A stretch of 64,000 nt of DNA from Unio delphinus (taxonomy: Eukaryota; Mollusca; Bivalvia; Unionida; Unionidae). The stretch spans positions 5,671,001 through 5,735,000 of the forward strand of contig JAQISU010000097.1 of assembly GCA_029339505.1 (NCBI GenBank), given 5' to 3'. The notes below the pieces were generated by a model, which was not told the DNA's origin, did not search any database, and worked only from the letters and a program-made list of their open reading frames with translations. The position numbers and the translations under genes were made by a program. Below, piece after piece: positions 1 to 6,573 of this stretch (position 1 is its first letter; each line of letters starts with the position of its first letter).

Positions 1-8
1 GAACAAAC

Positions 9-1307
9 ATGATATCAATAACATCAACGAAACCCGAGTTTAGTGTGAATTTCCCCTCTCCGATTCCAGTTCGCGAGATCGCGCTAGCAAAACTACGAGT
101 GTATCACAGTTGGCCTAATATCAGATCAAAACCATTTGGTGGTCAACAACCGAATAACACACTGGTGTTCTCGTACAAGAATAAACCCGATGGTACTCCA
201 GAGTGGGAAACTGTTTCGTTACCAACTGGGTCGTACCAAATCGAACAAATCAATAATGAAATTCAGCGTAAAATAAAATCAATCACTGGAAAAGAATCAA
301 AAATCGCTATTAATCTTCATCAACCGACGCTCTCGTCGTCGATCGAAATAAACACAGAAGGATACGTCGTAGATATCTATAACAGCTCGATAAGAACCGT
401 ACTAGGATGGCCTGAATTACCACCCGGTGGAAAAACCGTTGATGTACCAGAACCACAAAAATCTGATTATATCACCGACGTGATAAAACCGGATAATCCA
501 ATAAAAAGTTATAAATATCACGAAAAAAGAGATTTTTTTGGTCTCGGACACCGATCAACCAGAGACGAGAGGGTAGGGAACATAATGGAGGTATATTATG
601 TTGTTGACAAACCTAAAATCGTTAAAAATTTCACAGCAATGAATAATGATTTTTCACTGTTGTTAATATCTCTTAAATCCGGCTCTCTCAGCCGAGATGA
701 ATTTATCAGCGTCGTAGAAACATGCAATAAAATTATCGACGATATGGAAAAATTTAATTCACAAATTATTCAAGTAATACTCGATGATAAAAACCTCACA
801 TCGAGAACAGAATTTGCAAAACAATATAAAATCCCCGTGAATGATATTCCAACATTTAAACTACCAGGATATAACGTACCGGAACTAAAAAAACTTCTCA
901 ATGATGCCATCGATGTTGGTTTTAAAATAATTCATGATACATGGAGAAAATCAATAAAAATCCTCAAACATAATAATGACCCAGACGGTGGCGGCAGGCA
1001 TATCGCTCCGTTCAACGTGAATATTTCATCGGTGATTGCGCTCAATTTAGTGTGTGATGTTATCGAAGGAAGCTATCAAATTAATCTCGAACGATCAAAT
1101 CAAGCTCAGCAAGGATATATTCTTTATTCATTTGCACCAACAGCTCCTCCAGGATTCCTAATTATTGAAAACCCAATTAATCCTGTCTACATGCGATGCC
1201 ATAATAATTCATTAACCAGAATTAATTTCAAACTCACCGACCAGTCAAATAATCTGATTGATTTACAAGAAGAGGTGTTAGCGATTAGTCTGTTTGTAAA
1301 ATCATAA
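9..1307 (+). CDS. Penton-like minor capsid protein (P1)
   Basis: This open reading frame of 432 codons is clearly homologous to the broken gene at 16,293-18,491: the two share the N-terminal stretch RVYHSWPNIRS and the C-terminal block around NLERSNQAQQGYILYSF. In Polintons the second large structural gene encodes a penton (single jelly-roll) vertex protein. The position, next to the terminal repeat and in the structural half, fits that role, but the assignment is by context and family resemblance and not by a diagnostic motif. The frame is open to the left window edge, and the P3 homologue starts about 28 codons earlier, so the true start probably lies outside the window. No stop or frameshift is visible, making it the most intact structural gene here. 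Confidence 0.6.
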   Translation: MISITSTKPEFSVNFPSPIPVREIALAKLRVYHSWPNIRSKPFGGQQPNNTLVFSYKNKPDGTPEWETVSLPTGSYQIEQINNEIQRKIKSITGKESKIAINLHQPTLSSSIEINTEGYVVDIYNSSIRTVLGWPELPPGGKTVDVPEPQKSDYITDVIKPDNPIKSYKYHEKRDFFGLGHRSTRDERVGNIMEVYYVVDKPKIVKNFTAMNNDFSLLLISLKSGSLSRDEFISVVETCNKIIDDMEKFNSQIIQVILDDKNLTSRTEFAKQYKIPVNDIPTFKLPGYNVPELKKLLNDAIDVGFKIIHDTWRKSIKILKHNNDPDGGGRHIAPFNVNISSVIALNLVCDVIEGSYQINLERSNQAQQGYILYSFAPTAPPGFLIIENPINPVYMRCHNNSLTRINFKLTDQSNNLIDLQEEVLAISLFVKS

Positions 1308-1374
1308 ATGATTTTCATCCTAAAGACTCGATCAAATTATTTATTATTTTTGTTAACCCAGAACTGAAAACTTT

Positions 1375-1602
1375 AGCAGCAGAGAGGGTGGATGACAACA
1401 AGTTGCGACCAAAATTGATTAAAAAATCGTTTTCATTTTTTTAGTTAAAATGATTTCGTAGGGAGATTTCAATCAATTTTTTGTCTGAAAACGTTGTAGG
1501 GTTCGCCTTTTTTTGGTTAAAATAAGATCGTAGGAAGGCTCGTTTTAGGATTTCAATCAAATTTTGTCTGAAAACGTTGTAGGATTCACCCTCTCTGCTG
1601 CT
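1375..1602 (+). repeat. Polinton terminal inverted repeat (P1, penton side)
   Basis: This 228-bp block matches 11,303-11,566 along nearly its whole length, with several small indels. It begins AGCAGCAGAGAGGGTGGATG and ends TTCACCCTCTCTGCTGCT, so its two ends are themselves inverted copies of about 16 bp. Inside, a segment containing GTCTGAAAACGTTGTAGG occurs twice. Read from gene to terminus, this penton-side copy and the ATPase-side copy of P2 have the same sequence, as expected for the two inverted ends of one element family. The outermost bases, AG on one strand and CT on the other, are typical for Polintons. Confidence 0.75.
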
Positions 1603-2193
1603 AAATGATTTACGCGCTCCTTGCAACATTGAAATACGTGTTGCGGCTCCTAGATTGAAATTAACGTCGTTGTTTATAATCATATTCTCGACATCAGCAT
1701 CACTATTATCACGTTTTTTTGGTCGTCTTACAACAAATGGATTTCCTCCAGCGGTATTCTTACCATCTTTTGCAAACATCATAGAGGGTCCTGCTGATCT
1801 TGTATAATCATCAGAATATCTCGCTAACCCGATTATTGTTGTAGCCACATCAATATCGCGATCTATGGACTCAATTTCTTTTCCATCAATGAGATATCTA
1901 GCACTCTCAAATAACGCCATAATACCATTATTGACAAAACCGACTTGAGTACCATCTGGATACGGTGCTGGTACAGCAGGAGTATCAGCAGCTGTTACAA
2001 TTTCTCCTTCTACTTCAATAAACGCTTCACAGGGCAAAAAGTATTTACTGGTATCATGGACTTGAAGATCAATTCTTGCTCGACTATTTGAGTCTATGGC
2101 ATGATAGGCGTAATATTGATAATCGCGTACAGAATCATCCTTGCCAACTGGGGCGTCTATATCAAATGCTGGATCACGTGACTGTTTGAACAT
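1603..2193 (-). pseudogene. MCP: Major capsid protein, N-terminal 197 codons (P2), cut by P1
   Basis: The protein starts MFKQSRDPAFDID at 2193 and reads to the end of the P2 sequence at 1603. It matches the capsid pseudogene at 12,447-13,787 closely (shared GFVNNGIMA, RYSDDYTRSAGPSMMF, SMLQG). In Polintons this gene encodes the double jelly-roll major capsid protein. The P3 homologue continues for roughly 300 further codons; here homology ends exactly at the P1 terminus and the frame simply runs on into terminal-repeat sequence to a stop at 1441. The remaining C-terminal part is predicted to lie left of the window beyond P1. The frame itself is clean up to the break. Confidence 0.75.
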
Positions 2194-2345
2194 TTTATTC
2201 TATTTATCAGAGTCTAAATCGCGATTTTCCATTTTCATCGTCGTAGTTTTTTAAAGCCACTTCCTGCTATCATATTTGCAATATTGCTTTGGTCGGGGGT
2301 TAAAACCATCGACGCTCATTTTTCATCTACTGCGTTATTTATAAT

Positions 2346-2684
2346 TCAACTAACACTTGCAGGCATTTCCGCTGTAGACGGTAACGGTTTTGAAAATCCT
2401 TTGGATTTCATCCGTGATTTCACTAATGATGTTAATTTATTCTTCGCAGTTGAAAACGCTTTTCCAGCAAGATCTCCAACAGCACCAATACCCTTATCAC
2501 GAATAACTTCAATTGCTTTCATTCCTAATTGTTTAGCCAACGGCATCACTTTTGGAGCCATTCTCGCAAATAACCCTGCAATGGTATTGCCTAAACCATC
2601 TCCGTAGTATGCTCTATAAACTGGAAACCGTGAATTAACTACGTAGACGGGGGTTGGTTTATCATGATTGTAGTGTATGATCAT
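2346..2684 (-). CDS. Small basic minor virion protein, adenovirus pX/pVI-like type (P2)
   Basis: An open frame of 112 codons. The N-terminal third has the segment VYRAYYGDGLGNTIAGLF, followed by a repeated pattern of alternating hydrophobic and basic residues (PKVMPLAKQLGMKAIEVI) that would form amphipathic helices, and then a Lys-rich Ser/Lys tail. Small proteins with a Gly-rich start and this amphipathic body are a constant minor gene of Polintons and adintoviruses and are usually compared with adenovirus core or cement proteins. It sits just upstream of the capsid gene on the same strand. Its start codon is preceded by a motif shared with the next gene upstream (see 2685-2722). The specific role is inferred. 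Confidence 0.55.
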   Translation of the reverse strand: MIIHYNHDKPTPVYVVNSRFPVYRAYYGDGLGNTIAGLFARMAPKVMPLAKQLGMKAIEVIRDKGIGAVGDLAGKAFSTAKNKLTSLVKSRMKSKGFSKPLPSTAEMPASVS

Positions 2685-2722
2685 TATTTGAAATCAGAAA
2701 CAATTTTTCAATTGACTTTTCA
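2685..2722 (-). promoter_or_regulatory. Shared upstream motif, copy 1
   Basis: Immediately 5' of the minor virion gene, the minus strand carries CAATTGAAAAATTGTTTC followed by TGATTTCAAATA and the ATG. The same block with one or two changes precedes the structural gene starting at 3595. Such a conserved A/T-rich element touching the start codon suggests a late-type viral promoter, an inference from conservation only. Confidence 0.45.
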
Positions 2723-2724
2723 AT

Positions 2725-3595
2725 TCAGTCACTATGATACCCACTTTCCACTAACTCGCCAATGAAATCTCGATATGTGCTGATATCCATGATACCACCC
2801 TGAAATAATCGTCTACAGATATCAGCTGCTTCATTAATTATTTCCGGTGAGTTATTTCCAGCTCGGAACCCTCCTACAAGAACCTCTAATCGTGATATAT
2901 CACTGAGAACACTACCAGGACATGAAACGCTAGCGTTTCCAACTAGACCACTCCCCAGAAATTTCTTCTCATCGTATGGCTGTCTTATTTGGAGTTGAAA
3001 TTTTCTCTTGAAGTCTCTGTATTCCTTCATCCTTCTATCTAAACTCCCAGTATTTATTTCATACACTGTATCAGCCCATTCATTATGTGGCATTCTATAA
3101 TCCGAATAATTGTCCGTGAAAAGCCTCTCTTGTGAATCATAGCTGTTAGCAGCGAATTCACCTAAATTGTCTATATCCTCGTTGAGAATTTGTTGTTTAG
3201 CGCTCTCGGTAAATATAATTGATTTAGGTAGTCCACTAACTAGTTCTTCCTGAAATCCTTTAAATTTTCGTTCTGAAGCGGTTGATATATCCTGAGGAAG
3301 TGATTGCAAGGATTTTTTTTGTTTGTTTAGTTCTTTTTGCTATTTTTTCTAACACAGGAATAAGACCCTCTTCTTTTCCTTTACCGTCAGGATCATCTCC
3401 CAGAATAGCACGCTCTATCTCCTTCGTTGCTGTGGTTACTGGTTTAAACAATTCTTCAGATCCCGCAGCAAAATCAGTCTGAAGACTCTGTCGTTGTTGT
3501 AGTTTATTCCGTACAGAGTCACGAATTGGTACAAATCTCTTAATTGCATCCAGTCGTTCACGAGTCAATCGGGTTGTTAATGCTTCATTGACCAT
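2725..3595 (-). pseudogene. Structural-type protein in two overlapping frames (P2)
   Basis: Two minus-strand frames, 3595-3260 (start MVNEALTTRLTRERLDAIKRF) and 3309-2725, overlap by 50 bp. The upstream frame loses sense after the coiled-coil-like segment near an A8 run (T8 on the plus strand, about 3311-3318), and the downstream frame continues naturally from the same place. A single-base length change in that run therefore splits what looks like one gene of about 290 codons. The first half is Arg/Lys/Glu-rich and helical; the second contains YDEKKFLGSG and a Cys-containing segment. It is not recognised beyond being a usual small structural-region gene of Polintons. A programmed frameshift is an alternative to decay. 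Confidence 0.5.
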
Positions 3596-3949
3596 TATTT
3601 AAAATCAGAAACAATTTTTCAATTGCAAAACAATTTTTCAATCCGACCTAACAGACGAAAACACTTTTTGTTACATGTAAGACATGTCAGTTAATTTTTA
3701 ACACGATCATAGAAGCGTTATTTCATCCTATAAGAGCTTCGTTCATCGATGAGGGAACTATCAAAATTGCATATAAATAAATAATACTGTTAGTTCCCTC
3801 ATTCTATTTTTGATCAATCTGAACCGTCCATCAATTTTTATTCAGTGTGAAATATTTTCACTGTTTTTGACATTATCAATCAAAAAATGCTAAAAAAAAT
3901 TAAAATCTCTATGAGGGACGGTCACAATCAAATAATGATAAATGGTCAA
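3596..3949. promoter_or_regulatory. Intergenic region with second copy of the shared upstream motif
   Basis: No gene is seen. The part next to 3595 repeats the motif found upstream of 2684 and contains AAACAATTTTTCAAT twice in tandem (about 3608-3642). Further left there is an A/T-rich stretch with TATAAATAAATAA at 3773-3785, and GAGGGA occurs several times. This is the only sizeable gap between P2 genes and is probably a regulatory region of the minus-strand gene block. Confidence 0.35.
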
Positions 3950-4306
3950 TCAAAATTGTTCATTTTCTTGAATTAACGCCCGTAGGTTTCTAACTTTAGA
4001 ATTAACCTCCTTTTTCGATTCGTATTCGTACCCCAATTCCTTTCGTATTCGTTCTACGATGGTATACAACGGAGCGAACACACTTACGTCACTGGAAAAT
4101 GCGAGAGAGTCCCGAATAGAATTCTGAATTCTCTTGATGAGCGCATACTTCTTTGGTAGCATATATTTATTGTTGTTAACTCCGTATTCAATATCCTGAA
4201 AATCAGACATGATTTGATCAGGATTTAACCCATCTGATAGTTCAATATCCCAACTTTTCAATTTTGAAATCTCGGATAAAATGCTATTCATGTTTTCAGA
4301 ATTCAT
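3950..4306 (-). CDS. Conserved unknown protein (P2)
   Basis: About 118 codons. The start MNSENMNSI at 4306 is chosen over an in-frame upstream ATG at 4351 because the homologous remnant in P3 (12,190-12,445) begins at the equivalent ATG. The two copies share the pattern KYALIKRIQNSIRDSLAF / QYGLIKRIQHAVNDSLVF, so this is a real gene of the family. The protein is mostly helical and charged (Lys/Glu/Arg), with no membrane segment or metal-binding motif. I do not recognise it. In P3 it lies directly before the capsid gene after a deletion. Confidence 0.55.
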   Translation of the reverse strand: MNSENMNSILSEISKLKSWDIELSDGLNPDQIMSDFQDIEYGVNNNKYMLPKKYALIKRIQNSIRDSLAFSSDVSVFAPLYTIVERIRKELGYEYESKKEVNSKVRNLRALIQENEQF

Positions 4307-4350
4307 TATTCTATAATAATGATATATTTCTAAATGAAAAATATGACGCA

Positions 4351-4845
4351 TTAGACATAACTAAATTGAACTTTTTGTCCCGTCCTTTTTGAAATAGCCG
4401 ATCGATAAATCCCCTCTGCAACGAATCGTACTGAGGCTCTACAAATATCGAAATACTTGCCGGCTTCATATATTGATTGAAATATTTTTTCTTCGTTAGT
4501 TATTGTATTCAAAGATTTTACTGGTCTCGCTTTTTTTGAGCATTTTCCAGTCTCTCCTCGTTTGGTATTCTCACTTTGTGTGATAGCCTGCAGATTTGAT
4601 AAAGAATTGTTCTTTGGATTAGAATCGATATGATCAATAACAAAATCATGCTCGATCAATCCATAAAAGCATTCATACACGAAACGATGATTGCGATAAG
4701 TTTTCTTTCCTTTAACAGTTAACACCAAATACCCCATACCATTGTCAGCACCAACTGGTTTCTTCAGTCTACAGTGCCTTACAACACCATCACTGGATGC
4801 TTCATAATTTGTAATCAAGGGATGGTGTCTGAATTCTTGGTTCAT
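4351..4845 (-). CDS. HNH endonuclease with NUMOD-like modules (P2)
   Basis: A 164-codon frame. The centre has the HNH_3-type pattern: YRNHRFVYECFYG, then DFVIDHIDSNPKNNSLSNLQ, in which the invariant His-Asp pair and the following Asn residues are present. The N-terminus (FRHHPLITNYEASSDGVVR) resembles the NUMOD4-type lead-in, and the C-terminal third (SIYEAGKYFDICRASV) resembles a NUMOD1 DNA-binding helix-turn-helix. Proteins of this build are homing-type endonucleases found in phages and large DNA viruses. The gene lies between two small P2 genes on the same strand, 4-15 bp apart. Whether it is part of the Polinton core set or a passenger mobile endonuclease cannot be settled here. Confidence 0.75.
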   Translation of the reverse strand: MNQEFRHHPLITNYEASSDGVVRHCRLKKPVGADNGMGYLVLTVKGKKTYRNHRFVYECFYGLIEHDFVIDHIDSNPKNNSLSNLQAITQSENTKRGETGKCSKKARPVKSLNTITNEEKIFQSIYEAGKYFDICRASVRFVAEGIYRSAISKRTGQKVQFSYV

Positions 4846-4859
4846 TCGTATACTAAATA

Positions 4860-5234
4860 CTATTGTTTGTCTAATTCATTGTTTGGTTTAATGATTACAT
4901 CACTCGAGAATCTTTCGATGTAGTCTTGAGGAGTTCTTATGATTTCATCCTTGATGTTGTCAGGGTCAAGGACCTTTTCAGGGTCAAAATTTCTGATTGA
5001 TTGTCCATTTTTTATTCTTTTATCATAATAACGCTTCAATTCCCTGTATCGCTTTCCACCGCAATTTAGACACAACTGAGATTTTCCCCTGACCCCAACC
5101 CCACATAGAATACAGGGTAACGGGCCAAGGCTTCCACGTCGAAAGCTTTGCATATGATACCCACAAAACTCATTTCTGCATGATTTGTTACACGGGGTTA
5201 CTGATCCAATCATAAGCCACTTGCAGTGATTCAT
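4860..5234 (-). CDS. Cys-rich putative zinc-binding protein (P2)
   Basis: About 124 codons from MNHCKWLMIG; an ATG six codons earlier is possible, but A/T-rich TATATATA sequence sits between them. The N-terminal half has two metal-site-like clusters: C-x11-C-x3-C-x4-C-x2-H at the start and C-x2-C-x11-C-x2-C (CILCGVGVRGKSQLCLNC) at about residues 40-60. The second half is charged and Asp/Lys-rich (NFDPEKVLDPDNIKDEI) without motifs. This looks like a small nucleic-acid-binding or adaptor zinc protein. It is divergent from the polymerase gene, whose start is about 40 bp away on the plus strand. Confidence 0.5.
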   Translation of the reverse strand: MNHCKWLMIGSVTPCNKSCRNEFCGYHMQSFRRGSLGPLPCILCGVGVRGKSQLCLNCGGKRYRELKRYYDKRIKNGQSIRNFDPEKVLDPDNIKDEIIRTPQDYIERFSSDVIIKPNNELDKQ

Positions 5235-5276
5235 TATATATAAATCTTTCATTTAAATGCTTGTTTTAATTATAGC

Positions 5277-5738
5277 ATGAGGGAATTAAGGAGAACGCCT
5301 TCGAAAAATGCTGAATTCAATGCTGATAAGGAGTTTAAGAGATTATTGAAAATTAATCCTAAATTTAATATCGATAGACCCAAAAAACGTAACAAACGTC
5401 CAAGAGACGGAAATATGAAAGAGTTCAAGAGATTATTGAAAATTAATTCTAAATTTAATCTCGATAAACCAAAAAAACGTAACAAACGTCCAAGAGACGG
5501 AAATATGAAAGAGTTTAAGAGATTATTGAAAATTAGTCCTAAATTTAATCTCGATAAACCCAAAAAACGTAACAAAATTAATCCTAAATTTAATCTCAAA
5601 CGTCCAAGAGACGGAAACATGAAAGAGTTTAAGAGATTATTAAAAATTAATCCTAAATTTAATCTCGATAAACCAAAAAAAAACGTCCAAGAGATTACCA
5701 TGGAAAGATGCTCAATTCAATCTCGATATAGTTTCTAA
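5277..5738 (+). CDS. N-terminal basic tandem-repeat segment of the polymerase gene
   Basis: This frame starts MRELRRTPSKNAEF and consists of about four copies of a Lys/Arg-rich unit of roughly 28-38 residues containing EFKRLLKINPKFNLDKP and KRNKRPRDGN. At DNA level the unit spacing is 90, 114 and 83 bp. After the last copy an A9 run moves the sense frame by one and the polymerase frame is open from there, so the segment is probably the amino end of the polymerase and not an independent protein. A strongly basic, repeated N-terminus would suit DNA binding or nuclear targeting; this is inference. Repeat units differ by only a few bases, pointing to recent expansion. Confidence 0.5.
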   Translation: MRELRRTPSKNAEFNADKEFKRLLKINPKFNIDRPKKRNKRPRDGNMKEFKRLLKINSKFNLDKPKKRNKRPRDGNMKEFKRLLKISPKFNLDKPKKRNKINPKFNLKRPRDGNMKEFKRLLKINPKFNLDKPKKNVQEITMERCSIQSRYSF

Positions 5739-5769
5739 TACACCAAAGAATACAATTCTTGATAAAGCC

Positions 5770-6573
5770 ATGATTAGTAAAATCAGAGACTGTTTTAATG
5801 AATTCAAGCGTGATGGAGCATCTTATTGTTGGTCAACATTTCGAATTGATGGTGTTGTTGACGCTACCATGAATGATGAAAAGGCAGCAGTGATAATTTC
5901 ACGTGTTGGGGAAAAACGGCATTTTTTCCGAATCAAATTCATTATCGAAGTCGATGGCAAATGGATTATTAGGGATAAATTTGAACCAATCCTCAAGAAT
6001 AAAAAAGCTGTCATTGTGAGTAGAGATTCCAAACCAGGAATTCTAACCGGAATCAATAAGCCATACTACGAAAGATCTTATCCCGTAACAGCAATGGTTT
6101 ATGGGATATATCCGTTAAATGATAAACCCGATATCGCAAAACTAGCTCCTATGAAATATTCGTCAGGGCTTAATTGTGTAGCAGAACGAATAATAGAACA
6201 CTTCACAAATGCATCCCGAGGAAATAAACTAACTGATCTGCGACGTAGGAAAATAACCGAGTGGGAACTGACAGTGAAACAGCATGGTGCAAAGATTTCT
6301 GATATAGCTAAATTAGAAACATCATTACGATTCCCAATAACCGTTATGACGATAACCGGAGAAGTTTTATACGAACCGAAATATAACAACAATGGAGCGC
6401 CAATACAGATTATTGATCATAACAAACACGCGTGGACACCTGCGGTAACAATATTTCCACGAGAACGAACCGTGAAATATATCCCTAAGGAGTTCGTCGG
6501 GGATGTTTTCTATGAAGAGAGATTATTCGATGCTATTCATGCGTTGTGTAAAGATGATCCTGTGTCAGTGTAG
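5770..6573 (+). CDS. Polymerase N-terminal segment, ends at in-frame stop
   Basis: A 267-codon stretch in the same frame as the palm-helicase part downstream; only TAG at 6571-6573 separates them, and the codons between that stop and the next ATG (6667) are open. Recognisable blocks are NCVAERIIEHF, LRRRKITEWELTVKQHGAKI, and VMTITGEVLYE near the end. I do not see convincing 3'-5' exonuclease motifs, so this is best described as the uncharacterised amino region preceding the polymerase palm in this family. The frame is open 5' of the ATG back to the A9 run, which supports continuity with the repeat segment. Confidence 0.5.
   Translation: MISKIRDCFNEFKRDGASYCWSTFRIDGVVDATMNDEKAAVIISRVGEKRHFFRIKFIIEVDGKWIIRDKFEPILKNKKAVIVSRDSKPGILTGINKPYYERSYPVTAMVYGIYPLNDKPDIAKLAPMKYSSGLNCVAERIIEHFTNASRGNKLTDLRRRKITEWELTVKQHGAKISDIAKLETSLRFPITVMTITGEVLYEPKYNNNGAPIQIIDHNKHAWTPAVTIFPRERTVKYIPKEFVGDVFYEERLFDAIHALCKDDPVSV

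Larger units (their letters stand above)
1..1602 (+). mobile_element. Polinton/Maverick copy P1, penton-side end (partial)
   Basis: This is the penton-side end of a Polinton that continues off the left edge. It holds an open penton-like gene followed by a terminal inverted repeat ending CACCCTCTCTGCTGCT at 1602, which fits the AG...CT termini known for Polintons. The same order, penton gene then CT terminus about 230-300 bp later, is seen in copy P3, and the same terminal repeat closes P2 on its ATPase side. Directly after 1602 the sequence is the interior of a capsid gene of another copy, so P1 is inferred to be inserted in P2. Confidence 0.75.

Noticed and set aside
1441..1602. C-terminal 53 codons of the capsid frame
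   Set aside because: They read through P1 terminal-repeat sequence; the same DNA is present at 11,303-11,566 without a capsid gene.
5270..5701. 143-codon minus-strand frame with repeated Leu/Phe-rich segments
   Set aside because: Antisense shadow of the basic repeat region of the polymerase gene; its regularity comes from the repeats.
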